Assembly: GCA_914767715.1 (NCBI GenBank) | Contig: OU612070.1 | Span: 23,734,025-23,798,024 of the forward strand | Reading direction: 5' to 3' | DNA length: 64,000 bases | DNA from: Membranipora membranacea | Taxonomy: Eukaryota; Bryozoa; Gymnolaemata; Cheilostomatida; Membraniporidae | Part shown: one piece after another, positions 41,801 to 56,800 of the stretch | Position numbering within the stretch: the stretch's first letter is position 1 | Layout of the letters: the number at the start of each line of letters is the position of its first letter | Notes under the pieces: model-generated | Told to the model about the DNA's origin: nothing | Databases searched by the model: none | What the model saw: only the letters and a program-made list of their open reading frames with translations | Translations under genes and position numbers: made by a program

Positions 41801-44800
41801 TAACATGCCACCGAACATTACCCGAACAAGTGGAACTGGAGCTAACCCTCAACTTTGACAAAAACATACTGGCAGCTCAAACAATGCGGGTGTAGCAGTT
41901 TTCCCTCTAGTGCAATTTTAAAGGATTGCTCAAATAAGTGGAAGTGCAGCATAAAACGTGAAGGTCTTGGCAAAACATATCCAACAAATGTGACAACAGA
42001 AGATACATGAAATGATAAACAAGAGGTTTACGATGATATGTAGCAACTCAGTGTTTCTTATAATGCCCCAGAGCGATCGATCCATATTTATTGTTTTCGA
42101 GAGGGACTATCAATTTATTGATCAAGTCAAGAATGCAAGTCTTTCTGAAAATTTTGATATAGCAGAATGCAATGTCACAGAGCATTAGGTGTTAGGCATT
42201 TAATAATTTAGCATAGAAAATGTCATTAATTTTTTGAGCATGGAAATTGGTTATGTTGCCATTAAAAGAAACACTGAGAGTTAGAACATTGCACATAGTC
42301 TTGGTTTTAATCGATGTTATAGCCCAAAACTGATTATTAATCTCATTATGACCATGTGCAATGTTTTGTTGAAGTTGTCATCTAGAAAGGCAAAATGCAT
42401 CAGATCATAGCAAAGAATGGCCGCTTTGAGTTTTGCTATAGAAGGTCTAGGTATCTAATAGGACCACTGCTGCTCACCGAATGAAGGTAGCTTAAAGCCA
42501 AACAGTGTCTTCTTCTTTGATTTCTTGCTTTTCTTAGATTTCTTTTTCTTTTTCTCCTTGTCGCTTGATTTACTGGATTTACTTGACTTGCTGGATGAAG
42601 ATGAACTACTACTTGAGCTGCTGCTAGAACTAGATGAAGATGAGGAGGAAGAGCTTGAGCTACTGCTGCCGGACCGAGATCGTGATTTCTTGCCGAATCC
42701 GAATGAGGGCAGTTTGAATCCACCCTCAGCCTCGGCTTCTGGTAGGTCTACATCTGCTTTGCCACCGATGTCTACATCTGCTGATGGGAGATCGACATCA
42801 GCTCCACCGCCTAACCCTAAACCACCTGATAGTCCACCACTGGGGAGGTCAATGTCAGCTGATGGTGCTTTCACATCAATGTCTACATCTGGAATGTCTA
42901 CGTCAGCAGATACATCAGCATCGGCGTCGATGCCAGGTGCTGCTGATTCAAAAGTTGGCATCGAGATACCAATAGTTGGTGCTTCAACATCTACGTCAGC
43001 GTCACCACCGAGTCCAAAGCCGAAGCCTCCTGATGGTTTGTCTGCATCAGCATCAGCACCGGCATCACCTCCAAATCCGAACCCGCCTGAGATTCCTGGC
43101 AGGTCTACCTTAGGTACATCAATATCAACATCGCCACCAATATCTACAGAGGGTGCTTCAATATCAACATCTCCACCAATATCTACAGAGGGTGCTTCGA
43201 TATCTACATCTGGGGTGTCGATACCGCCACTCAGTCCCGCTGATAGGTCTGCGCCAGGCAAGTCTACATCTGGAGTATCTATGTTAGCTTTCAAGTCTAC
43301 ATCTGGCGTTTCAACATCAACTGAAGGAATATCTACATCTCCACCGAGACCGCCTCCGAGACCGCCTCCTAAACCTAATCCACCTGATAACCCACCGCTC
43401 GGCAAGTCAATATCAACACTTGGTGCATCAATGTCAACTTCAGGGGTGTCAACATCAACGGATGGTGCATCGATATCGGCATCTAAACCACCTCCGAGGC
43501 CAAAGCCGCCGGAGATACCACCACTTGGTAGGTCTAAATCTACTGAGGGTGCATCAATGTCAACTTTAGGTGTATCAACATCTACATCGGCTCCAATGCT
43601 CATGTCTGGAGCATCAACGTCAACCTTGGGCATGTCAAGGTCTCCCCCGATACCCCCTCCTAGTCCTAGTCCACCTGATAACCCACCACTTGGCAAGTCG
43701 ATATCAACATCTGCTGATGGTGCATTCACATCAACATCAGGGGTCTCAATGTCAACCTTAGGAGTCTCTATATCTAGACCTCCGCCGATTCCACCACCGA
43801 TTCCACCGCCAATGTCAACATCAGGTGTATCAATGTCTACTTTTGGTGTATCGATGTCTACAGATGGTGCATCAATATCAACATCACCTCCAATGTCTAA
43901 TTTTGGTGCATCGATATCTACATCTAATGATGGTACTTTAACACCGCCTCCAAATCCGAATCCGAAGCCTCCCTTCTTCTTCTTCTTCTCATCATCAGAC
44001 GAGCTGGAGCTGCTTGAGCTGCTGCTTCCAGATCGAGATCGTGATTTCTTTCCGAATCCGAATGAGGGCAGTTTGAATCCACCTTTAGCTTCTGGTAGGT
44101 CTACATCTACATCAGCTTTGCCACCAATGTCTACATCTGCTGATGGGAGATCGACATCCGCTCCACCGCCTAACCCTAAACCACCTGAGAGACCACCACT
44201 GGGGAGGTCAATGTCAGCTGATGGTGCTTTTACGTCAATGTCTGGGGTCTCAATATCAACTTTAGGAGTATCTATATCTAAACCTCCGCCGATTCCACCG
44301 CCGATTCCAAATCCACCTGATGGTGCCTTGATGTCAACATCTGGTGTATCGATGTCTACTTTGGGTGTGTCAATGTCGACGGAAGGTGTGTCAATACCAC
44401 CTCCGAATCCTAAACCACCAGAGAGTCCGCCACTTGGGAGATCGATATCAGCTGATGGTGCTTTTACATCAATGTCTGGGGTCTCAATATCAACTTTGGG
44501 AGTATCTATATCTAAACCTCCGCCGATTCCACCGCCGATTCCAAATCCACCTGATGGTGCCTTGATGTCAACATCTGGGGTATCAATGTCTACTTTGGGT
44601 GTGTCAATGTCGACGGAAGGTGTGTCGATACCACCTCCGAGTCCTAAACCGCCTGAGAGTCCACCACTTGGGAGGTCAATGTCAGCTGATGGTGCTTTTA
44701 CGTCAATGTCTGGGGTCTCAATATCAACTTTGGGAGTATCTATATCTAAACCACCGCCGATTCCAAATCCACCTGATGGTGCCTTGATGTCAACATCTGG

Positions 44801-47800
44801 TGTATCGATGTCTACTTTGGGTGTGTCGATATCTACGGATGGTGTATCAATGTCTATAGATGGTGTGTCGATACCACCTCCGAATCCTAAACCGCCTGAG
44901 AGTCCACCACTTGGGAGGTCAATGTCTGCTGATGGTGCTTTCACATCAACATCTGGTGTGTCAATGTCAACTTTGGGTAGGTCGATACCACCACCGATTC
45001 CTAAACCACCTGATAGTCCACCGCCTGGGAGATCGATATCAGCACTTGGTGCTTTAACATCTACATCAGGAGTATCCACGTCGACGGAAGGCAGACTGAC
45101 ATCTGCAGATGGAAGATCTCCTGTAATATTCGTCCATGCAGTTAGGGAATTACAAATCCTAGCCTAGTATGTGGCTCAGTTGGTTAACTATTCAACGATA
45201 GATAGCATGCACACCACCGTGTTTTGACAAGCTAGTAAAACATATCCATATCACAACACATAAAGCAGTAAATGATAACCAGCGATGGAATATCTAATTA
45301 ATGTGTACAAGAATTAATAGAGTTACAGCACAGCTAATAAAGGAAGAGTCACATACAATTTTGAGAACCCAGGCCGGCAAATAATAACATACAGAGAGCG
45401 GGTCGTCTCAGAGTAAAAGTATATCGCTGACATATAAAGAACATCTAGCTATTTTTCGTTTCAGCTCATAAGACCAATTTCTTTTTGGGCAAATAGATTG
45501 TCAACAGATTTCACCATAGCTTCATACATGGGGTCACTGCACAACAAAGTCAGTTAGTTGCAAAATGGGCTTAGAGAATGGACCATATACAAATCACACA
45601 TGACTATGGGATGGACAATGGGCAATGCAAACTGGACATCAAGATGCCGGTGGATGATTGAACTGAGGCTAATTCTCCTGATTAGAAAAGTGATTGAATA
45701 CTAATTTCAGGGCCTGAACCTCATGGTTTTAATAATTTCGAACATTAGGTAATGGAGACAATGGAAGCTTATGCATAACTGTGGATGACTAGTGATGGCT
45801 GCTATTTAGAAATTTGTGGTGTTGTGTAGTGACCCCAAGCCTGAAGCAGCGTTTTTCATGTTTTGTTGCTGTATGAGTGGTCGGGATTAATCAGTTAACC
45901 CCCCCCCCCCCATCACCATATTATATTTAGATATTGTTTAATTTATATTCAAGTTCACATTAGCATGAGACTTACCACCGAATGATGGTCCTTTGATTCC
46001 TATTCCACCTCCGATACTATAATAATTAAAATATAAATGTTACAATGCATTCACAGTGAGGGGGACAAATTGTCTTAATGTTAAGTCTATGGGGCGACAT
46101 CATTAAAGACCTAAATGCATATAATGAAGCTGTAAGTTTTCATATGGATTATTGCAGATTAAGAGCAGAACACTATTTCAAATGAGATACAGAAAGTAAA
46201 TTATCCTGCATGATTTGATAGGAAGTGTTGTGTACAATTAATGTGAGTAGTCTTCTCTTACCCAGCATCTAAATCAGCATCTCCTGACACACCAGCGTCA
46301 AGACTGGCTGATGGAATATCTACACTAGGAATGTCTATGTCAGCTTTAGGTACATCAATGTCTGCCTTTCCTCCGAAGCTTGGCAGACTGAATCCTGTAA
46401 TGTCAAAACACATGGAATGATTAGGATACGATCTATAGAGATATCATATATATATATATATATCAATATAGCAAGTTCATTAGGACCTATGGTCTATGAT
46501 CTATGATCTTAAGATTTGTAATATATCAGGTCCTTATGAACTGATATATCACATATCTAAGGATCATAGACTGAATTATTATGAAGATAATGCTTAGGAC
46601 TGAAATTGAAATCATAATAGACAACGCTTTATGCTACCAGCGATGTATAGAGTTATATTTAATTCACAGAACAAGCGAGTCGGATCGAATATTAGTTCAT
46701 ACCGAAGCCTCCCTTCTTTTTCTTCTCATCATCAGAAGAGGATGAAGAGCTGGAGCTTGAGCTGGAACTGCTGGAGGAGCTGCCAGAGCGAGATCGGGAT
46801 TTACCTCCGAACCCAAATCCAAATTTGGATTTCTTTTTAGGTTTCTTTACTTTTCCACTGTACAAAAAAATGAACGTTAAGATTACTATTTAATACACAT
46901 TTCATTTCCAAACACAAATTAATATGAACAGTTAAAGGATAGCATCAACTTACTCGGGGGCTGTTCAGCCAGCATTTAAAATCAAATTATGAGAGAAGAG
47001 ACACATTGCTGTTGGTGAGAATTATTGTTAGACTGTCGTTGTATTTGAGATAATGCGGAATGATCACTTACCTGACTTTAGGAAGATCGACATCTACACC
47101 GGCATCACCACCGACACCTCCGCCTAGTCCGATACCACCTGATATTCCACCGCTGGGGAGATCAATATCTGCTGAGGGTGCTTTTACATCTACATCTGGG
47201 GTGTCGATATCAACTTTAGGTAGATCAACACCTCCTCCGAGTCCTCCACCGAGCCCTATTCCGCCTGAGAGGCCACCGCTGGGCAGATCAATGTCTACAC
47301 CACCTGATGGTGCTTTGACATCGACGTCTGGTGTATCAATATCTACTGATGGTCCCTTAATATCTCCACCTAAACCTAATCCACCTGATAGTCCGCCGCT
47401 TGGGAGATCAATGTCTGCTGATGGTGCTTTCACATCTACATCTGGTGTATCAATGGCTACTTTTGGAGTATCTATATCTAGACCTCCGCCGATTCCACCA
47501 CCAATTCCGCCGCCGATGCCAATTCCACCTGAGGGTGTTTTGACGTCAACATCTGGCGCATCAATGTCTACTTTTGGTGTGTCAATGTCTACAGAAGGTC
47601 CTTTGATGTCTATATCTGCTTTTGGTGCTTTTACTTTTCCTTTGCCGCCGAATTTGGGCATTTTGATACCTATAAACATCCAATCACCATTGTGGTAAGA
47701 GCATACTAATTACATGGCCATAACAATCATGGTTCGGGGGGGGGGGGGGGCCATCAACAGGATTATCACCAGCGCTAGATTCTCCCTCCCACAAGTGAGA

Positions 47801-50800
47801 TATTTGATTACATTTTTAATCCTTTTAATTTGCAGCCACATAATTAATTCCCTCTTATAAATCATTTGGCAAACCCAGTTCATTTCCGGATTGGTCACTA
47901 ATAGCGTTGCATGGCATGTAGAATGGTGAAATACAGATACATGTTTACATTGTGAGCAGAATTCACCAGAAATATTCCCAGGACACAACGATTTCATCAA
48001 TGCTCTCTTTAGCTGTGTGGTCAAGAATATTAACATTCCAGGATTTTTCACATCATTTCCTACTTACCAAATCCTCCCTTCTTTTTCTTCTTTTTGTCAT
48101 CATCAGATGAGGAGCTAGATGAACTGCTGGAGCTGTTGGATCGAGATCGTGATTTACCGCCAAATCCTATTTTTGGCAGACTGAATCCACCTTTGCCTTT
48201 AGGCAAATCTACATCAACATCACCTTTGCCTCCAATGTCTAAATCGGCTGATGGGCCTTTGACGTCTCCACCTAAGTCTAATCCACCTGATAGTCCACCG
48301 CTGGGGAGATCAATGTCTGCTGATGGTGCTTTTACATCTACATCTGGTGTATCAATGTCTACTTTTGGAGTATCTATATCTAGACCTCCGCCGATTCCAC
48401 CACCGATGCCAATTCCACCTGAGGGTGTTTTGACGTCAACATCTGGTGCATCAATGTCTACTTTTGGTGTGTCAATGTCTACAGAAGGTCCCTTGATGTC
48501 TCCACCTATTCCACCTCCGATGTCTATATCTGCCTTTGGTGCTTTTACCTTTCCTTTGCCGCCAAATTTGGGCATTTTGAAACCTAAAAACCACACATGA
48601 GATAATGACTTAGAGAAATTTAAAACACTGTCTGCCATTCAAAGGGTATAATCAAAATCTTTGTAACATAAGGATGTTAATATTGTATATGCCTTAGCTT
48701 AATAACCAAGACCATGACTGGTTTGTGAAAGAAAGTTTCTGTCATGCAAATCAAGTCCATCAGGGTAGTGTAGCCAGTTTGAGTTAGCCGTTTTAAAGGA
48801 GTGAATGGAGCAATAACATACCAAATCCTCCCTTCTTCTTCTTCTTCTTGTCATCATCAGATGAAGAGCTAGATGAACTGCTGGAGCTGTTTGACCGAGA
48901 TCTTGATTTACCACCAAATCCTATTTTTGGCAGACTGAATCCACCTTTGCCTTTAGGCAAATCTACATCAACATCACCCTTGCCGCCAATGTCTAAATCG
49001 GCTGAGGGGCCTTTGACGTCTCCACCTAAATCTAATCCACCTGATAGTCCACCGCTGGGGAGATCAATGTCTGCTGAGGGACCTTTCACATCTACATCTG
49101 GTGTATCAATGTCTACTTTTGGTGTGTCTATATCGACGTTTCCTACAATACCTCCGCCTAATCCGATTCCGCCGCCGATTCCACCAGAGGGTGCTTTCAC
49201 ATCCACATCTGGGGCATCAATGTCAACCTTTGGTAGATCAATGTCACCACCAATTCCACCACCGATTCCGAATCCGCCTGATGGACCTTTGACGTCAACA
49301 TCTGGTGCATCTACATCAATTTTAGGTCCCTTGATATCACCGCTCAAATCTAGATCGCCCTTGGGGCCTTTCACATCGACATCTGGTCCGTCCACCTTTG
49401 CCTTTCCGCCAAACTTGGGCATCTTGAAGCCTGATAAAAATATAAGACACCCATAGTTATCAATGCAACATAAAAAATTCTCCGTATTGAACCTTAATAT
49501 TTTTGGAACACAAAAGCTGAGTTTTACACGAGTGTACACAAATGTTCAAGGTTCGATTATTGCTATAAATATGGTCTGGCCTAAAAGTTTAAGAATCTTA
49601 CTGAATCTCTTTTTCTTCTTGTCTTTCTTTTTCTTTTTCTTGCCATCATCACTAGAACTAGATGAGGAAGACCCTGAGCGTGATCGAGATCCTTTCATTC
49701 CAAATCCGATCCCGCCGCCAATCCTGTGAAAAATCAACAAGCAATGGTAATGATGATTTATAACCAAAGGAAATACCCAGTAAAGCTGGGAAGCAATGTT
49801 ATTCTTCTAGATTCCTTTGCCAATTGGTGCCAGCCAAATACAATAAACATTCCTATCTCCTAAGCAAAGAGAGATCAACATTTCCCAATTATTTATCAAT
49901 TAGCCAAACCACTTAAAAGACACATTAAAGCACAACATACCCTCCGCTTGGTAGATCAACTCCTCCTTTTCCGGACAAATCAGCATCGATATCAGCACCA
50001 CCACTTGGTAGGTTTACATCAATACCACCTTTAGGAGACTTCAGATCACCATCAACACCTGGATTTAGTCAAACACAAAATATATGATTGGAGTCAGCTG
50101 AGCCCGTTTGAGACACATCGCCAAAACTGGCGGAAAGAAGGCATTGTGTTTCCCAAGAAAAAACTTGCAAGTGGACAAATCATAATTCTGAGGCTAACTC
50201 AGAAGCTAGTAGAATGTCAAATTATCCAACCTACCAGAATCGAAACCAATCTCAGGTCCTTTGCCCTTGACCTTCATCTCAGGAGAAAGACTGATATCTG
50301 CAGACGGCAGGTTCAAATCAGCACCACCTGAACAAATATTATGGAGTGTGAATAATATGCATTCCTTGGCAAAAACTCATACAAAACTGAAGTGCAAATC
50401 AGTAGCGGGTTTTTAGATCAGTAAAGTAAGTAACACCTTTCTTGCCCAAAGAAGTTAACAGTAGGGTTAGTGGATTTGCTTCTTCTCATTGATTCCAAGA
50501 CAATGTTGACCTTGTAAATCAAAAAGCAGATTTGAAGCGTGATGGAAGCAAAGCAGAAGCGCGAGTGTGTTTAGAATTAGGACATTTGAGTCTATATTAG
50601 ACAAGTGATGGTATTATTCAGTTGACAGTTATTAAAAGTGAAACAGGATCAGCAACCTTCACCAACTATTGATCATTTGGATCTGAAATATGAAACTAAA
50701 ATCATGGACAGCAGGTACTAAGCTAGTTGTGTGACTAATGAAACATAAGTGAATAGGAAGCGTGTTAGCACATACCACCAGCGCTAGGTTTGCTCTTTTT

Positions 50801-53800
50801 CAGTGTGCCAGACGGGCTAGAAAGCGGTGAGAGATCAGCATCTAGTCCAATATGACCACCAGGTGGTCTCAGATTAATAGTGCCCTCCACCAATGGAAGC
50901 TTAAATCCACCTTTAGCCTTACCCTTGACATTAGGGGTATCAACATCAGCAGACAGGTCGAGCCCTGCATCAGGACTTAGAGCAGAGGATGGGCCACCAG
51001 GTAAATCAACATCGATTTCAGGTCCTAATGAAAGTAAACATTGATTGAGTGATAGACAGCGGAAATATAAAAAAAGTCCGTTACCAGTATAAACAGGAAA
51101 GCTAGGCACACACCACAGAAAATAGCAGGGATAGATATGAAAAATAATCAAACAATCGGATGGGTGGATAGATAGAGGTAAGGGGAGATAAAACAAAGTT
51201 TTGTAATTTATATTGATGCATGCTAATTCACACCTTTGATATCAACACTAGGGGGAGCAGACTCTAGTGTAGGTAGAGTGGCAGCTACAACTATATCAGC
51301 TTCTGGTACGCCAATATCTACATCGGGTCCTGAGAGACACAAACAGACAAAGCAGGTAATCAGACATGAGCAGGGATAAAACATGCAGGAGTTCACAGAC
51401 GTCTATCACAAAGATTTACATCTCAAAAACATAGAATCTACTAGAGCTACATGGAATATTTACTGTTCCTACAAATGAGCAACGGTTGGAGCACACAAAC
51501 GGATAACACACAGCACAAACATCAAAACAAAGAACATAAACATCACCCTGTTAGTATTTTAGTGCAATTACCTTTTCCATCAATGTCGATGTCTGCATCT
51601 GGAAGTCCAACACCTCCCTTTGCTTTACCATGTCCTTTCAGGCTTGGGAATTTGACCTTGGGCATCTTAAATCCAAATCCACCTTTTCCCTTAACTTTAG
51701 GGCTTGGCAAGTCTACATCAACATCAGCAGAAGGTCCCTTCACATCAAGGTCAACATCTCCTTTGGGAAGATTTACATCTACGTCACCAGAGGCTTTTGG
51801 TAGATCCAAGTCAATTCCTCCAGATGGCAGTTTGACATCCAAATCTCCCTCAGCTTTAACATCAGGCAAGTCGACATCAATACCACCGGAGGGTCCTTTC
51901 ACATCTACATCAAGATCACCTGAGGGACCTTTAACATCGAGATCAACATCTGGGCCATCAACATCTATTCCTCCTTTTCCTTTGCCTCCAAATTTAGGCA
52001 TGTGGAAGTCTGGCATCTTAAATCCGAATCCCCCCTTCTTTTTCTTTCCCTTCAGTTTGAGGTCCGCATCAGGTCCATCAAGTGAAACATCAGCATCTGG
52101 TCCGGAGAGATCAGCATCAACATCAATATCAGCTGAGGGGCCTTTGAGATCCACATCAATATCACCAGAGGGTCCTTTTACATCCAAGTCAATATCACCT
52201 GATGGTCCTTTCACATCCACATCTGGGGCATCAACATCTATTCCACCTTTCACTTTTCCTTTTCCTCCGAATTTGGGGAGATTTATATCTGGCAAGTCAA
52301 TGTCTGGCATATTGAATCCAAAGCCACCCTTCTTTTTCTTTCCCTTTAGCTTGAGGTCAGCATCGGGTCCATCAAGAGAAACATCTGCATCAGGTCCAGA
52401 AAGGTCAGCATCGACATCAATTCCTCCTGAAGGCAGTTTGACATCAATATCACCCTCGGCTTTCACTTCTGGGAGATCTACATCTACGGAAGGGCCTTTG
52501 ACATCTACATCAAGTTCACCGGAGGGACCTTTAATATCAACATCTGGGCCGTCAACATCAATGCCTCCTTTTCCTTTGCCGCCAAATTTAGGCATGTGAA
52601 AGTCTGGCATCTTAAATCCAAATCCGCCCTTCTTTTTCTTTCCCTTCAGTTTGAGGTCGGCATCGGGTCCATCAAGTGAAACATCAGCATCTGGACCGGA
52701 AAGATCAGCATCAACATCAATATCAGCTGAGGGGCCTTTGAGATCCACATCAATATCACCAGAGGGTCCTTTTACATCCAAGTCAATATCACCTGATGGT
52801 CCTTTCACATCCACATCTGGAGAATCCACATCTATTCCACCTTTCACTTTTCCTTTTCCTCCGAATTTGGGGAGATTTATATCTGGCAAGTCAATGTCTG
52901 GCATATTGAATCCAAAACCACCCTTCTTTTTCTTTCCTTTCAGTTTGAGGTCAGCATCGGGTCCATCAAGGGAAACATCAGCATCAGGTCCAGAAAGATC
53001 AGCATCAACATCAATTCCTCCTGAAGGAAGATTGACATCAATATCACCTTCGGCTTTCACATCTGGGAGATCTACATCTACGGATGGGCCTTTGACATCT
53101 ACATCGAGATCACCTGAGGGACCTTTTACATCAACATCTGGGCCGTCAACATCGATGCCTCCCTTTCCTTTGCCACCAAATTTGGGCATGTGGAAGTCTG
53201 GCATCTTAAATCCAAATCCGCCCTTCTTTTTCTTTTTCTTAAGCTTCAGGTCAGCATTAGGTCCGTCGAGTGAAACATCAGCATCGGGTCCAGAAAGATC
53301 AGCATCAACATCGATTCCACCAGATGGAAGTTTGACATCAACATCACCCTCTGCTTTAACATCAGGCAAGTCGATATCAGCTGATGGGCCTGTAAGGTCT
53401 ATATCACCGCCGCCACCTAAGTTGAGGTCAGCATCCAGTTCAGCTCCGCCAGATGGTGCATTCACACCAGCTGATCCTTTGAGACTTGGGAACTTGACTT
53501 TTGGCATCTTGAATCCAAATCCTCCTTTACCCTTGGCTTTTGGGCTCGGCAGATCCACATCGACATCACCAGAAGGTCCTTTGACATCAACATCTAGGTC
53601 TCCTGAGGGCAGCTTTACATCAACATCACCTTCAGCTTGAACATTGGGCAGATCAATATCACCAGAGGGGCCTTTCACATCGATGTCAAGATCTCCTGAC
53701 GGTCCTTCAACATCAACATCTGGACCATCAACATCTATTCCACCTTTCATCTTTCCTTTACCTCCAAACTTGGGGAGGTTTATGTCAAGATCTGGCATCT

Positions 53801-56800
53801 TAAATCCGAATCCGCCCTTCTTTTTCTTTCCTTTCAATTTGAGGTCTGCATCAGGTCCATCAAGTGAGACATCAGCATCTGGTCCGGAAAGATCAGCATC
53901 AACATCAATATCAGCTGAGGGGCCTTTGAGATCCACATCAATATCACCAGAGGGTCTCTTTACATCCACATCAGGAGCATCAACATCTATTCCACCTTTC
54001 ACTTTTCCTTTTCCTCCAAATTTGGGGAGATTTATATCTGGCAAGTCAATGTCTGGCATATTGAATCCAAAACCACCCTTCTTTTTCTTTCCTTTTAGTT
54101 TGAGGTCAGCATCGGGTCCATCAAGGGAAACATCAGCGTCAGGTCCAGAAAGGTCAGCATCAACGTCAATTCCTCCTGAAGGCAGTTTAACATCAACATC
54201 GCCTTCTGCTTTCACATCTGGGAGATCAATTTCTCCAGATGGGCCTTTTACATCAACATCTGGGCCATCAACATCTATTCCACCTTTCACTTTTCCACCG
54301 CCACCAAACTTGGGCATGTTAATATCTGGCATATTGAACCCAAATCCACCGCCTTTTTTCTTCCCCTTCATTTTGAGATCGGCATCTGGACCGTCGACAT
54401 CAGCATCTAAATCGATGCCACCCTTAGGTTTACCATCAAAGTCCAGGTCTCCTTCGACGCGTCCAACATCAATGTCAACACCACCACCGGCTTTCACATC
54501 TGGGGACAAAATACATAGAGGCCATATTCACACCATTTTAAAATATAACTTGCAGGGTAAAGGAATCGTCCCTCGGTCAGTATATTTCTGCATATTATGA
54601 GTGTAATCTTGTTAACACAAACGGCGAGCACATTCAGCTGGATTTTGCAAAATGGGTGCACCTCCCATGAGGGTAATGGATACAATTAAACAAGTGACAT
54701 GTGGATGATGTTGACATATACCTATTAATTTTGGTGCCTTCGGTTTCCAGGGTGGATTGGAACTGAGGATGTTATATTGATATTACCATTGATCCACAAT
54801 TAAGGCCATTACCCATCCAACATTAAGGTAGATAAAAAAGTTTGATCCAATTTGCATGTTATTGGAATTGCTTCCCTCAACCGCTGCCAGCGATAAAGCC
54901 TGTGGCTTACCAGTGAAGTGCAGGCAAATTGGATTCAACTACATGTAACATCTTGCCTCGCTACAATAGCCACTAAAGTATGGGTATTAAGGAATTAAAA
55001 ACAAAGAAAAAGTGAAAAAAAACTTACCTATTTTAGGTTTCTTGTCCTTCTTATTGAAAGATGGGAGTTTGAAGCCACCCTTTCCTTTAGTCTTCAAGCT
55101 GCCTGATGCATCAGGTGCTTTGAGATCTATATCACCACTTCCTTTGCCAGATAAATCAAGGTCAGCGGAGCCATTTATTCCTGCGTCCAGTGAGCCTAAA
55201 ACAAAAGAAATAAATTTACATTATGCAACACCAAACCGTTTATTTAAGTTCGATTCACCATTACGGTCCAGCTCCAAAATCCTGGCCTTGAAATTTCAAC
55301 ATACATCATCATCTAGGGTAAAAACAATACAATCTGCTGGCCTGTACACGATGGCTTAAAATCTTTAGAATTAAAAGAGAACTAAAAATAATTTTTAAAT
55401 TATAAATATTGTAATTTGAAAAAATTATAAATAAAAACACATAATAATAATAAATAAAAAGGACTTCTCACCTGAGGGTTTCTTACCACTGAGGGAGAGA
55501 TCAGCATCAAGCTCAGTACCAGCGCCGGGTGCTCCTACTTCAATAGCTCCACTCATGGGGAACTTCTTCTTCTTCCCTCCTGATCACAAATACAGATATC
55601 ACAGAGTAAGAGGGGAAATTCATAACACTAACAAACATCGACTAATGTTACATTTACCACCAGTGTTAACAGGAAACAGTGAGTGTTAAAAGCAGTTGCC
55701 ATTTAGCGACAGTTACAATACATTGAATTACTCCCGGTACTTAACATCTTTCATTGCATTGCTATTGACATATCAATCATTTTCGACTGAGCACATACCT
55801 TTCACCAAATTAGGGACTGTCACCAGTAATTAATCATACCCTTCACCTGCACTTAACATGGTAACTTGGCCTTCCTTCCTACCAATTTGAATTGATTATC
55901 AAATCAACCCACTCACCAGAACCTGATCCAGAAATATCCAGACGGGGAAGGTCGGCATCAAGGTCTAAATCAGTGGTTGGAACCAGACTGACATCAGCAT
56001 CCAGGGACAATTCACCATTAGGGGTAGCTGCCGTATGTTTATGACTACCCTTGCCTGTTGGCATGCCGAGGAAAATTAAACAAGCAGCCATTAGGAGTGT
56101 TAGACACGAGGAGATAATTATACTGACACACAGGAATGTATTACATTGATTTCATGAGCTTTGTGCATCTTACATACACAAGGAGACAGCATGTATATAC
56201 ATACATACAGAAGTTACAACTAATCTCTCGTCAAAACACATTTGTAAGCAACTCAATAACATTATTACTAGATGATACTATAATATTGAGTGCAGGATAC
56301 TGGAGCATGAAATTGTGCAGCTACATGTTGAACGAACCATACTGCTATGATAGATAGGGGTTAGCAAGCTGTATGCATAATATGTTGAAAGCATACAAAC
56401 TAAGATGAATCACTTCGACGAACTTTTTACAGCAGGTTGTTACGATAGTCCCAAATTATTCTCACAGAAGAGAAATTCAGCCTGTTATTTTTGAGAAGAT
56501 TAAATAAATTTTGTTTCTCCCAGGAATATCACCTATTCAACCAAATGCCAGAACAACAAAAGTATCTCCTGCCGTAATGCGTTCGATGTGATCCAATTTC
56601 AGTTACCACTTGACCAGATGATTTGGGGGTTGATCAGTGAAAGATAGTAGATTAAGCTACTTGGGTAATAAAAAAAAGCACACCGAACACCACCAAAAAA
56701 ACAAACATGACATACCGAAACAGTTTAGACCTCCATCAGGGCTGTCCAATTCAGGACCATTGATATCTGTATACAAAATCCCACATTAATTCATTCAATG

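Noticed and set aside
42525-45167. Open frame of 880 codons on the + strand opposite AHNAK-like giant exon 1, plus similar ones opposite the other giant exons (51451-52599, 52651-54600, 58562-60361, 61135-62175)
   Set aside because: They are exact shadows. The sense codons for Val, Asp, Ile, Pro, Gly and Lys rarely produce stops in that antisense frame, so a Ser/Thr/Pro-rich shadow stays open. Splice sites, phase agreement and family resemblance all support the minus strand.
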